Below, piece by piece: positions 1 through 8,128 of a stretch of 64,000 bases of DNA (its first letter is position 1; each line of letters opens with the position of its first letter). Position numbers and translations under genes: made by a program. The stretch is taken from the NCBI GenBank assembly GCA_903837495.1, contig CAILUT010000031.1, positions 85,771-149,770 of the forward strand. The letters run 5' to 3'. Below the pieces are notes generated by a model, which saw only the letters and a list, made by a program, of their open reading frames with translations, was not told where the DNA came from and made no database searches. Source of the DNA: an uncultured Flavobacteriales bacterium (GTDB lineage: Bacteria > Bacteroidota > Bacteroidia > CAIKAF01).

Positions 1-368
1 TGACTGGGCCTATTCCAAATGAAGAACTTCCGCCTTTCTTTTCTGGTGCAGATATTTTTGTTCTACCAAGTTTTTCAGAAGGTTTTCCACTTGTGGTAAT
101 GGAAGCGATTAGTTCTGGAACGGTGCCCGTTGTTTCTGATTTGTCCGTTTTCGCTGATAATGAAAATCGAGATGTCTTATTTAACCTTGTTAAGGCTGGG
201 AATGCAGAAAATATAGCAGAAGTATTGTTTAAATTAATGGATAATCCTGAACAAGTTAAAAAAAGGAAGGATAGTTTGCGAAAATTCGCAGTCGAAAACT
301 ATGAAATTACAATTATTGCTGAAAGATATGCTATAGTGTATGAAGATTTGTTGGAACATTTAACTTGA
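1..368 (+). CDS. Glycosyltransferase family 4, C-terminal part (cut by window edge)
   Basis: The reading frame is open from base 3, so the gene starts before the window; about 121 C-terminal residues are visible. They form the nucleotide-sugar binding half of a GT-B glycosyltransferase. The segment FVLPSFSEGFPLVVMEAI is the classic E-x7-E motif of family 4 retaining enzymes, followed by the usual GTVPVVSD strand. By family it would transfer a sugar from a nucleotide donor to a lipid-linked glycan at the cytoplasmic face of the inner membrane; donor and acceptor cannot be read from the sequence. The DNA is AT-rich compared with the cluster after about 2300. It looks like the start of the visible polysaccharide cluster. 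Confidence 0.85.
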   Translation, partial: TGPIPNEELPPFFSGADIFVLPSFSEGFPLVVMEAISSGTVPVVSDLSVFADNENRDVLFNLVKAGNAENIAEVLFKLMDNPEQVKKRKDSLRKFAVENYEITIIAERYAIVYEDLLEHLT

Positions 369-546
369 TACTCAAATTCAAGTAGATTGATTGAAATCAA
401 AAAATAGACTTAAATAAATTATAATTACTTATTACCACATTTTAAAAATTGCAAAATCATTTTTGACAGCTTAATCACCTAAAAATTCTAAATATTGTAT
501 TAGCTTAAAATCAATTCAATCAGTTGATTTCAAAAATTTTACTAGC

Positions 547-1122
547 ATGATACGCGAAAAACTAATTAGAGATATGATAATTGGCAAAGAGGTTTTAGAC
601 CTTGGAAGCTTGGGCCAGACAAACTCCTATTCTCTTTGGAATGATGTATATAAAAACAGTGGATACAAGAGCCTTAAGGGCATTGATTTGGAGGACGCTA
701 GTCAAACAGCTCTTTCCCACTTTAACGTAAAACCAAGCAAATTACCCTCTGATAGTCGAATTGTTTATGGTAATTTTGAGACGTATCAATTTGGGAAACA
801 ATTTGATGTAATTGTTGCGGGAAATTTGATTGAACATGTAAACAATCAAGGGCTACTGCTCCAAAATGTTCATCGACACTTAAAAACGGACGGAGTATTT
901 ATTTTAACTACTCCGAATTCAAAATGGTTGACAGGTTTCCTGAAACCCAATCCGACTCATGTCCTTTGGCATGACGAATTTACTTTAAGGCGGGTGCTGA
1001 ACATAAATGAATTTGAAATAGAAAAGCTAATTTATTATTTTGGTAATAAAAAGAATTACAATTATTTTCTACGAATTCTAGCTTTGAGACAATCTATATT
1101 TGTAATCTGCAAAAAGAAATAA
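547..1122 (+). CDS. Class I SAM-dependent methyltransferase
   Basis: A 191-residue protein with a class I methyltransferase fold: motif I reads EVLDLGSLGQ near residue 15, an acidic residue ends strand 2 (KGIDLED), and FDVIVAGNLIEHV fits the motif IV region of the Methyltransf_11/23 type. It probably methylates a sugar or lipid-linked intermediate, an inference from its place among glycosyltransferases. The glycine pattern of motif I is less regular than usual (DLGSLGQTNSYS), so SAM binding is likely but unproven. The gene is AT-rich like the preceding fragment. The 178 bases before it are AT-rich and hold no gene I can support. Confidence 0.75.
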   Translation: MIREKLIRDMIIGKEVLDLGSLGQTNSYSLWNDVYKNSGYKSLKGIDLEDASQTALSHFNVKPSKLPSDSRIVYGNFETYQFGKQFDVIVAGNLIEHVNNQGLLLQNVHRHLKTDGVFILTTPNSKWLTGFLKPNPTHVLWHDEFTLRRVLNINEFEIEKLIYYFGNKKNYNYFLRILALRQSIFVICKKK

Positions 1123-1151
1123 AATTTTATTGAAGCCGTCTCCCTTAATCT

Positions 1152-1218
1152 AATTTTAATGAATTAAAATTTGGTTTGCATTTAAAAATGTTTGAATACC
1201 CACAATGGAAAATTGTGG
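1152..1218. other. Two small inverted repeats after the methyltransferase gene
   Basis: AATTTTAAT-GA-ATTAAAATT at 1152-1171 is a 20-base AT-rich palindrome. CCACAAT and ATTGTGG at 1200-1218 form a second hairpin with a five-base loop. Either could help end transcription of the upstream gene or be a regulator site ahead of the next one. Neither is followed by a strong T tract. The rest of 1123-1298 shows nothing I can name. Confidence 0.3.
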
Positions 1219-1298
1219 CGTAAGTTTTTCAAATTACTTAAGTAGCGATTCTTGTAATGATGAATAGCTAAAATCACCCACAGCCGAGCTTGAAAAAA

Positions 1299-2255
1299 AT
1301 GAAAATATTAGTAATCATAAAACATTGGTTTTCACTGTTCTTAGGCTTAATCCTGTTTTTGGGGGCTGTATATTTTGTTTCAGGTGAACTTGAACAATTA
1401 AACATACAGAATTCAATTCATGCTGCCTGTTTGGGGGTATCCTATGCCTTTTTCTTATTCTTAATTCAAGGGCTAGAACTTAAATTGTTGCTTAAAAGAC
1501 GCAATTTTTTGCTTGATACAAAAGATACCGTAACCCTCCCATTCTCGATGAACCTTTGGGGGCATTTTATTCCCGTTCAAGGAGGTTTTTTTTATTTTCT
1601 AACCTTTATTAAATCCAAGTACGGCGTATCTATTTTTTCCCTTACAGGAGCGTATTTCTGGCTCTTTTTTTTAGGCCTGAGCGTTGATGGCATAATGGGT
1701 TTGATGTTATTGGTTCAATTCCAGGCCCCTTACGTGCTAATTTTATTTTTAATGGGCATGGCCTGTTCGGTTTTTGTGTTGCATGCCCTGGCTGGTATTC
1801 AACATTTCAAAGACATAGAGGCCGGACCGAGCTGGAAAGGCAAATTAATTCAGCGCATACAGACAGCCTTAGAGGGCTTTAGCCAATTTAAGGCAGTAGA
1901 TTACCTGCGCTTTGCCGGCATTTCGGTGCTCTTGACCGCCTTAAATTCCCTTTGGGGTTGGCAAATATCCAAGGAGTTTGACCTTGGAATTGATTTGGCG
2001 GGAGTTTTTTATGCTACCGTTTTGATGCGAATAGGGCTTTTGCTAAAAATAACGCCCGGAAATTTAGGTGTTTTGCAATTGGGCAGTGGAGCCGTCTTTT
2101 CGGCCTTAGGCTATAGTGCCTCGGCAGGAATTTTCATTTCTGTTTGGCAACAAGCCTCCATGCTGCTCGTTTCGATTCCCATTGGCTTGGCAGGAACCTG
2201 GCTGAACCGCCACCAATTTTCATGGAAATCGCTTTTTTACACCACCCGGCCCTAG
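1299..2255 (+). CDS. Flippase-like / LPG synthase TM-domain family membrane protein
   Basis: About 318 residues, almost entirely hydrophobic, with seven or eight predicted membrane spans. The late segment MRIGLLLKITPGNLGVLQLG matches the conserved helix of the lysylphosphatidylglycerol synthase transmembrane family (UPF0104/AglD-like), where a P-x-x-[LI]-G pattern is typical. Members lacking the catalytic domain, like this one, are often found in glycan clusters and are proposed to handle polyprenyl-linked intermediates; substrate unknown. A TTG lies 9 bases upstream at 1290 in frame; ATG 1299 is preferred because it starts directly with MKILVIIKHW. The stop codon at 2253 abuts the structured repeat at 2255. 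Confidence 0.7.
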   Translation: MKILVIIKHWFSLFLGLILFLGAVYFVSGELEQLNIQNSIHAACLGVSYAFFLFLIQGLELKLLLKRRNFLLDTKDTVTLPFSMNLWGHFIPVQGGFFYFLTFIKSKYGVSIFSLTGAYFWLFFLGLSVDGIMGLMLLVQFQAPYVLILFLMGMACSVFVLHALAGIQHFKDIEAGPSWKGKLIQRIQTALEGFSQFKAVDYLRFAGISVLLTALNSLWGWQISKEFDLGIDLAGVFYATVLMRIGLLLKITPGNLGVLQLGSGAVFSALGYSASAGIFISVWQQASMLLVSIPIGLAGTWLNRHQFSWKSLFYTTRP

Positions 2256-2395
2256 CGCCCCCGATTGCAGTGGAAAGCCCGCAGGGCTTGGGCGGAAGGG
2301 CCGGGCAGCGGGCGGAGGCGACTTTAGGAGCCCACGCAGCGCTCCCCGGCCCCCGACCAAGACCGAGGACTTGCAACGGAAAGCGGGATGGGCGC
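2255..2395 (+). repeat. Structured hairpin element, copy 1 (divergent)
   Basis: First of seven related elements. Closing bases GCGCCC (2255-2260) pair with GGGCGC (2390-2395). The middle forms a long stem (for example CTTGG with CCAAG and GGGCCGGG with CCCGGCCC) and the apex is GGCGACTTTAGGAGCC at 2317-2332. In RNA the apex folds as GGC/GCC, a tandem G-A/A-G pair, a C-G pair and a UUUA tetraloop. The basal part differs from the other copies: GATTGCAGT replaces GATTGACGA. The element fills the whole gap between the membrane protein gene and the next glycosyltransferase and overlaps the upstream candidate start codon of the latter. Confidence 0.75.
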
Positions 2396-2411
2396 CCAAA
2401 AATCAACCCCA

Positions 2412-3206
2412 ATGCTTAGCTTGCCATCGGTAACGGTTGTTGTTCCTTGTTTTAATGCAGGTGGACTGCTGCAAGAAACGCTGAACAGCGTTTTGCCTGC
2501 GCTGGAACAGGGTATGGAGGTGGTGGTGGTGAACGATGGATCGACCGACCTTGAAACCTTAACAATTTTGCACAATATAGACCCTAGAATGCGGGTGCTG
2601 CATACCCCAAATCGAGGTCTAGCAGCTGCAAGAAACACAGGCATTCGCGCAGCAAAAGGACGCTACATTTTCCCTTTGGATGCCGACGATTTGGCTCACC
2701 TTCCATTCTTAAATTCTGCCCAAACCCTGCTTGATGCTAACTCCAATTTCGATGTTGTGGCAGGCGATTATGAAAAATTTGGAGCAGAACAGGGGCGCGT
2801 ACATTGCCGATGGGATCCCGCGCGTCAATGGTATGTGAATGGAATTACCGCCAGCTCTATGTTCAGAAAATCGGTTTGGGAAACCACCGGCGGATACGAC
2901 GAAACCATGAACGAGGGCTATGAAGATTGGGAGTTTTGGCTTTCGGCATTGGCCTCAGGCAAAGAAGTGGCAACATTAAATGAGCTTGCTTTTTTTTACC
3001 GCATACGGCCAAACAGCATGGTTCGAAGTATGACCTTGCAACAGCATGAACGGTTGCTTGCCTATATGCACCAAAAGCACCATGCTGCTTTTTTGAAGCA
3101 ATACATTGGGCAGGTAAACGACTTGCAAGCACATCGAACCGATTACCGATTGTTGTGCAAGGCCTTGCTCGGCATAGTTATGGCCAAATTGCGTTTGAGA
3201 AAATGA
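2412..3206 (+). CDS. Glycosyltransferase family 2
   Basis: A GT-A inverting glycosyltransferase of about 264 residues. VTVVVPCFNAGGLLQETLNS is the N-terminal donor-binding strand, VVVNDGSTD the first acidic motif, RGLAAARNTGIRAAKG the usual helix, and FPLDADD the DXD-type metal site; NEGYEDWEFW matches the ED-W catalytic-base region. An in-frame ATG at 2388 lies inside the structured repeat and would add MGAQKSTP; ATG 2412 is preferred because family members start just before VTVVVP. Neighbouring transferases on both sides suggest it adds one residue of the same surface glycan. Confidence 0.88.
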   Translation: MLSLPSVTVVVPCFNAGGLLQETLNSVLPALEQGMEVVVVNDGSTDLETLTILHNIDPRMRVLHTPNRGLAAARNTGIRAAKGRYIFPLDADDLAHLPFLNSAQTLLDANSNFDVVAGDYEKFGAEQGRVHCRWDPARQWYVNGITASSMFRKSVWETTGGYDETMNEGYEDWEFWLSALASGKEVATLNELAFFYRIRPNSMVRSMTLQQHERLLAYMHQKHHAAFLKQYIGQVNDLQAHRTDYRLLCKALLGIVMAKLRLRK

Positions 3207-3312
3207 ACAGAATGGAACAGAAGAAAAGCCCAATGGGCTTAATGCGTTGCTCTATTTGGGGAAAAAGGCAGAAATACAGCGGAACCTTGATTCTGCTTAG
3301 CAATATGCAGCC

Positions 3313-4284
3313 GTGAAGGTAGCCGTCGTTGTATTAAATTGGAATAAGGCGGCCTTAACGCTTCGGGCTGTGCATTCGCTTCTGGCTTCGGTTGCCAAGG
3401 CCCAGCATTGGGTGGTGGTGGTGGACAACCACAGTGCTGAGCCAGAACGACAAGCCTTGGAAAAGGGCTTGCCAGCCGAGGTGGTTTACATTCCATCCAA
3501 AGAAAACCTTGGCTATGCAGGCGGCAATAAATTGGGCCTGGATTGGGCCTTAAAGCAGAGTGCCGATGCAATTTGGATTTTGAACAACGATGCCTATGTA
3601 CGCCCCGACACACTTTCTTTGCTGCTGCAGGGAGTGGAGCGGTGGAAAGGCCCGGCGGTATTTTCGCATACCACCCTGATGAGCGAAAATCCCGATCGAA
3701 TTCACTATTCGGGCAGCTATGGGCCGGAAGAAAGCCCCGACCCGGCCTTTCCCTACGACCGCCGAAAGGGCGAATTGCTTGCCGATTGTAAAAACGATCT
3801 GAAAGAAAAGCCCGCGACCTTATTTGGGCATTCCTTGTTTATACCCACTGGCATTGTTCGGGCGCATGGCTTTATGGACCCCGACTTCTTTTTGTATTTT
3901 GAGGAAACGGAATATTTGTGGAGGTTGCGGAGGCAGGGGGTGGAGACGGTCTATTTGGCGGAGCCGGTTTGCGTGCACGAGAGCACGGCATCAAAAAAAG
4001 ATGCATCGGGGGCCGTGGATGCCGAAATAGCCCTGATTTTAGGCTATTACTACGAACGCAACCGCTGGTATTTCTTGCGTCTGCAAGGCAAGGCCAAGCG
4101 GGCAGATGTGGTGCGCCGTGCGGGTGGAATAGGGGCTTTGGCCCTTTATTTCATGAAGAATTTCAAGCCGCCTAAATCAGACCAGGCTCGAACCTTGTAT
4201 TATCAAAACTTGGCGATGTGGCATGCTTGGTGGGGGGTACGGGGGCGGAGGGTTTTGCCACAACCCAGCAATAGGGATTCTTAA
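3313..4284 (+). CDS. Glycosyltransferase family 2 (rhamnosyltransferase-like)
   Basis: A 323-residue GT-A enzyme of the WbbL-like subgroup: VAVVVLNWNKAALTLRAVHS at the start, then ENLGYAGGNKLGLDWAL and IWILNNDAYV, the N-N-D form of the DXD motif typical of putative rhamnosyltransferases, and FFLYFEETEYLWR for the E-D/E-W region. The start is GTG 3313, directly before KVAVVVLNWN; no in-frame ATG fits. It ends 4 bases before the next start, so the two are probably co-transcribed. The sugar transferred is not determinable; rhamnose is only the common family label. Confidence 0.85.
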   Translation: MKVAVVVLNWNKAALTLRAVHSLLASVAKAQHWVVVVDNHSAEPERQALEKGLPAEVVYIPSKENLGYAGGNKLGLDWALKQSADAIWILNNDAYVRPDTLSLLLQGVERWKGPAVFSHTTLMSENPDRIHYSGSYGPEESPDPAFPYDRRKGELLADCKNDLKEKPATLFGHSLFIPTGIVRAHGFMDPDFFLYFEETEYLWRLRRQGVETVYLAEPVCVHESTASKKDASGAVDAEIALILGYYYERNRWYFLRLQGKAKRADVVRRAGGIGALALYFMKNFKPPKSDQARTLYYQNLAMWHAWWGVRGRRVLPQPSNRDS

Positions 4285-4288
4285 TGAA

Positions 4289-5413
4289 ATGTCTTTTATG
4301 ACGGCTCCAACCATTGTAATTCTAATACCTTCCTTAACTTTAGGGGGTGCCGAAAAGCAAGCTTTATTGTTGGCTCAGTGCTTGGTTCGGCATAACCTGG
4401 GCAGGCCCATTGTGGTTGGAATTGGCAAGCCGGGTAAATTAGAGGGTATATTAAAGGAGAAAGGGATAGAAGGAATATCCTTAAATATGGGTTTTGGGTT
4501 CCAGCTATCTAGGCGAAAAATGTGGATGAGGGCTTGGCAATTCAGAAGGAAAATTAGGGCCTTAAATCCGGACTTCGTTGTGCCGCTTACGTTTTGGCCA
4601 AATGTGTTGGGCGCATTTTCATGCTTAGGTCCAGGTTCTGCCGTTTGCATGTGGAATCAACGCTCTGTGGATGCCAATTTGCCCTACTCTCTATTGGAAC
4701 GCTTATCTAAACATTCGGTTGCTTTGTATTCAGGCAATAGCCAAATCTCGGCAGACTTTATTCAACAGCGCCACCATTTGCCTTCAAGAAATAAGGTAAC
4801 CGTTTTACCCAACCTAATCTCAACCGAATCGTTTGGGCACGAAATGGGAATTTTGAAATCCCACAACGCTCCCCGAGTTCTAATGATGGCCAATTTTTTC
4901 CCAGGCAAACGGCAAGACTTGGTTCTAAAAGGCCTAAAAATCTGGGAAGATACCCACCCCGACAAGGGTATAGAATTGGTTTTTTCAGGAAAAGCTCCTG
5001 GGGGGTATTTCGTTGAACAAATTAAGGCCTTGGCATTTGATTTAAACCTAAAATCAAAGGTTGCATTCTGCCATTTTTCATCGTTGGAAGAGGCTTTGGA
5101 AATGGGCATAGATATAGGATTGCTGGCTACCGATTCAGAAGGGTATTCCAACAGCATTATGGAGTATATGCAAGCAGGACTGCCCGTTTTGGTTTCAGAT
5201 ATTCCTGCCAATCGTGAGGTCTTGGGCGCTCAATTAGATAATCAGCTGTTTGGCCCAAGCCCCGAAGAGTTTGCCTCCGCACTTCAAAATTTAATCGAAA
5301 AAAAGGAAAATTGGAGCTCTATGGGGCAAGCGAATAGAGCAGATTTGCTGGCTCGACATTGGGAAAAAGCAGAACAAATATGGATTCAAACCCTCCAGAA
5401 TGTACTTAAATAA
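4289..5413 (+). CDS. Glycosyltransferase family 4
   Basis: About 374 residues with two Rossmann halves. The N-terminal half begins IVILIPSLTLGGAEKQALLLA, the GG-A-E signature of acceptor-binding loops in this family. The C-terminal half carries RVLMMANFFPGKRQDLVLKG and DIGLLATDSEGYSNSIMEYM, a variant of E-x7-E, followed by GLPVLVSDIPANREVLG. ATG 4289 is chosen over an in-frame ATG at 4223 because the latter would overlap the previous gene by more than 60 bases; ATG 4298 is also possible. Confidence 0.87.
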   Translation: MSFMTAPTIVILIPSLTLGGAEKQALLLAQCLVRHNLGRPIVVGIGKPGKLEGILKEKGIEGISLNMGFGFQLSRRKMWMRAWQFRRKIRALNPDFVVPLTFWPNVLGAFSCLGPGSAVCMWNQRSVDANLPYSLLERLSKHSVALYSGNSQISADFIQQRHHLPSRNKVTVLPNLISTESFGHEMGILKSHNAPRVLMMANFFPGKRQDLVLKGLKIWEDTHPDKGIELVFSGKAPGGYFVEQIKALAFDLNLKSKVAFCHFSSLEEALEMGIDIGLLATDSEGYSNSIMEYMQAGLPVLVSDIPANREVLGAQLDNQLFGPSPEEFASALQNLIEKKENWSSMGQANRADLLARHWEKAEQIWIQTLQNVLK

Positions 5414-5459
5414 GCCTTGCCTGCATTGCGGCGACCAACACATCTGATTCTAAGCTTAA

Positions 5460-6506
5460 ATGGAATTTGAATTTCGTCTGCCGGTTAATTTTCAACCTGA
5501 ATGGGCACACCTTTTCAAAAAAGACGAGCGTTACAAGAGCGTAAATTTAGGTGTAAAGCATCTAAGAAATGCCTTTGTTTCAGAAGATGGCCACGTAATT
5601 AAAAATGGGTTGCTGGTCCAAGGGTCGGCACCCAACATAGGTTTTTCTAATTACGATACCAGCCATTATTTTGACCATTGGCGAACAGGTTTAGAGCAAG
5701 CACTGGTAAGTAAGTTTGGGCGAAGCCTAAAGCGCATCAATTTAGATGCTTCCAAACAGCATTTGCTGGTTCATTCGCCTTGGTTCAGCTACTATTTTTG
5801 GATTACGGAATGCCTACCTCGGATTTTAGCAGTGAAAGAAAGGCATTCAGAGCTTCACCTTATTTATCCGGAAGTATGGGATTCCATTCCCTTTGTGGTC
5901 GATTCTTTGGAGCTTTTTCCCGATTTGCGGAGGGAGCGCATTCCCAATCATTTCCACATGAAGGTTCCCAATTTAATTATGCCCGAAGTGAAGCCTTGGA
6001 CACCGATGTTTATACCCGAACAAACCCATGAGGTCCGCGATTTGCTTTTAAACTGGGCAAAAGACACCCCTTCTAAATTTAGCCCCAAAATATACCTTTC
6101 AAGGGAACGTTCTGCGCGCAAAAAGTTTAGCAACGAAGACCTTGCCTTTCAGAACTTAAAGGAGCGCGGCTTTTCTGCTGTATTTTTAGAAGAACTGCCT
6201 TTTAAAGAACAAATTGCCACCCTACGCGATGCACAAGAAATGGTAGCCATTACTGGGGCAGGAACCATAAATGCCATGTTTATGCCTCCCGAATCAACCT
6301 TGTTTGACATCACAAACCAAGATTACCTGCACCGAAAACAATACAAGTTTCATTTTTTCAAAATGTGCACATTTTTGAACATTCGGTATGCCGTTTTGTT
6401 TGCCCAACCCGAAAGAGATCCCTTGGTTGACCACTACAGCAAGCAGAATCTTATCTTTGACCCTGAGGCTTTTTCGATTATGTATAAACAGGTGAGTCAA
6501 TTATGA
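5460..6506 (+). CDS. Glycosyltransferase family 61 (DUF563-like)
   Basis: A 348-residue protein with the marks of GT61: HSPWFSYYFWITECLPRIL in the middle, then KIYLSRERSARKKFSNED, and near the end ITGAGTINAMFMPPES, which corresponds to the G-A-G-L-x-N-x-x-F-M family signature. Bacterial members are found in capsule and lipopolysaccharide clusters. Its last four bases overlap the start of the deacetylase gene (ATGA), so they are translationally coupled. Donor and acceptor are unknown. Confidence 0.8.
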   Translation: MEFEFRLPVNFQPEWAHLFKKDERYKSVNLGVKHLRNAFVSEDGHVIKNGLLVQGSAPNIGFSNYDTSHYFDHWRTGLEQALVSKFGRSLKRINLDASKQHLLVHSPWFSYYFWITECLPRILAVKERHSELHLIYPEVWDSIPFVVDSLELFPDLRRERIPNHFHMKVPNLIMPEVKPWTPMFIPEQTHEVRDLLLNWAKDTPSKFSPKIYLSRERSARKKFSNEDLAFQNLKERGFSAVFLEELPFKEQIATLRDAQEMVAITGAGTINAMFMPPESTLFDITNQDYLHRKQYKFHFFKMCTFLNIRYAVLFAQPERDPLVDHYSKQNLIFDPEAFSIMYKQVSQL

Positions 6507-7141
6507 TATCGTTATCTCCAACTCGAATTTTAGTTCTGGCTCCCCATACCGATGATGGAGAATTGGGCTGTGGAGGCAGCATTGCCCGGTTGGTTGAAGA
6601 GGGACATGAGGTGAAGTGCGTTGCTTTTTCCATCGCCGAAGACTCTCTGCCTCCCGGCTTTGAGAAAGATGCTCTGGCGCATGAATTTAAACTAGCCATG
6701 ACGGAGTTGGGGCTTCAACCAAACAACATTCATTATCACCGTTTTAAGGTTCGGCATTTTCCTGAATTCCGGCAACAAATTCTACAAACTTTGATCGAAA
6801 TACGGGGCGAATTCCGCCCCGATGTTGTTTTTCTGCCCAGTTTGAACGACATTCACCAAGACCATCAGGTTATTGCAAATGAAGGATTAAGGGCGTTTAA
6901 AAAATCTTCCATTTTGGGCTATGAAATGCCGTGGAACAACATCGTTTTTGAAACGCGCTGCTTTGTACAACTGCAAGAAAGGCACGTAGAAAAAAAAATT
7001 ATGGCATTGAAGCACTATAAAACCCAACAGCACCGCTCGTATTTAAGCGAAGATTTTATCAGAGGATTGGCTAAAACCCGCGGCACTCAATTCGAATCAG
7101 ACTTTGCAGAAGCTTTTGAGGTCATTCGTTGGATTATTTAA
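6503..7141 (+). CDS. PIG-L / LmbE family N-deacetylase
   Basis: A 212-residue zinc-dependent deacetylase-like protein. ILVLAPHTDDGELGCGGSI is the AHPDDE zinc and catalytic motif (here PHTDDGE), and FLPSLNDIHQDHQ carries the second H-x-D-H metal site. Family members remove acetyl groups from N-acetylglucosamine-type residues (MshB, BshB, PIG-L). In a glycan cluster it most likely deacetylates an amino sugar on a nucleotide, lipid or polymer. Overlap with the GT61 gene places it in the same transcript. Confidence 0.87.
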   Translation: MISLSPTRILVLAPHTDDGELGCGGSIARLVEEGHEVKCVAFSIAEDSLPPGFEKDALAHEFKLAMTELGLQPNNIHYHRFKVRHFPEFRQQILQTLIEIRGEFRPDVVFLPSLNDIHQDHQVIANEGLRAFKKSSILGYEMPWNNIVFETRCFVQLQERHVEKKIMALKHYKTQQHRSYLSEDFIRGLAKTRGTQFESDFAEAFEVIRWII

Positions 7142-7186
7142 GGGTTTTTTGATTCAAGACACCCTTCTTTATAGTTTGAATCCAAG

Positions 7187-8128
7187 TTGACCCCCCCCCT
7201 CATTCAAAACGAATTTTTGCCCTTGTTTTCGATCGTCATTCCCATTTACAACCGGGAACATTTGATGGACGAAACCGTACAATCGGTTTGCAATCAAATT
7301 TACCCGCACTGGGAATGCATTTTGGTGGACGACGGCTCAAGCGATGGAAGCTGGCAGGTTGTTCAGGATTGGGTCCGCAAAGACGCCCGAATACGGGCTT
7401 TGCAACAAGAAAACAAGGAGCGCTCGGCGGCACGAAATTTCGGAGCCAAACATGCCCAAGGTGAATGGCTTTGTTTTTTGGACAGCGACGATTGCTATTT
7501 GCCGGATTTTCTGAGTCATCTTGCCGAACAGATTCAATCAAACCCAAATCCGCCGGCCTTGTGGATTTCGGATTTCTTTTTGTGGGACGGGGAACAAAAC
7601 CGGCCTGCTCATGTTCCGCCACCCACCCAACCCTTGGCCGATTGGATTTGCCGACACCCTGTTACCCCTTCGCGCGCCTGCGTTCAAGCCTCGGCCTTTT
7701 CGCAATTCCAATTTCGAGAAGACATTGTGATTGTGGAAGACACCGTTTTGTGGGTTCAGCTGCTCAGCCGCTTTCGGCTGGGATACCTGCCCCGGCCTTT
7801 GATGCAGTACCGAATCCACGAAGGCAATTCCGTCCACAGTTCCAGCCGGGCTGTGTTTAAGCGTTGGCAAGGGCTAAAGGCTTTTTTTAAAACTCCTGAG
7901 GCTCGACGGGTTTCCCCCAACATGCGCCGCTTTATGTTGGCCGATGTGCTGTTTAAAATGGCCGAGTGGGAAGCCAATCAAGGAAACAAATGGACCTCCG
8001 CAGGCTACTATCTGAGTTCGCTGAGGCAGCAAGCCGCAAATCGGCACACGCCCGCAAGGTTGTTTGGCTTGCTTGGATTGATCCCCGGATTTCATCGGTT
8101 TTGGACCTTAGTAAAAGCAAAGAACTGA
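7187..8128 (+). CDS. Glycosyltransferase family 2, start next to a C9 tract
   Basis: A 313-residue GT-A enzyme: FSIVIPIYNREHLMDETVQS, ILVDDGSSDGSW, ERSAARNFGAKHAQGEW, FLDSDDCYLPDFL (DXD site) and VIVEDTVLWVQL. The only plausible start for the full domain is TTG 7187, directly followed by A and nine C residues; a TTG at 7217 is an alternative that would omit the C tract. Upstream frames end before the tract. Its stop overlaps the next start as TGATG at 8126-8130. Some acidic ED motif is retained, so an active inverting enzyme is likely. Confidence 0.83.
   Translation: MTPPLIQNEFLPLFSIVIPIYNREHLMDETVQSVCNQIYPHWECILVDDGSSDGSWQVVQDWVRKDARIRALQQENKERSAARNFGAKHAQGEWLCFLDSDDCYLPDFLSHLAEQIQSNPNPPALWISDFFLWDGEQNRPAHVPPPTQPLADWICRHPVTPSRACVQASAFSQFQFREDIVIVEDTVLWVQLLSRFRLGYLPRPLMQYRIHEGNSVHSSSRAVFKRWQGLKAFFKTPEARRVSPNMRRFMLADVLFKMAEWEANQGNKWTSAGYYLSSLRQQAANRHTPARLFGLLGLIPGFHRFWTLVKAKN
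7191..7199. repeat. Homopolymer tract of nine C residues
   Basis: Nine consecutive C bases directly follow the TTG start codon and one A of the glycosyltransferase gene at 7187. A slip of one base here would change the reading frame from the second or third codon on, unless translation starts later at TTG 7217. Such tracts serve as phase-variation switches in surface-glycan genes of other bacteria. In this organism that role is inference only, and the tract could also be misread in sequencing. Confidence 0.6.

Noticed and set aside
2134..2644. Short ORFs on both strands across the structured repeat near 2300
   Set aside because: They cross the hairpin element and known genes, have no domain, and arise from GC-rich DNA with few stops; the same holds at 29604-29826 and 60119-60504.
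7966..8127. Longer start for the fusion protein at ATG 7966
   Set aside because: It would overlap the previous glycosyltransferase by 160 bases, while ATG 8128 overlaps its stop codon as in the rest of the run.
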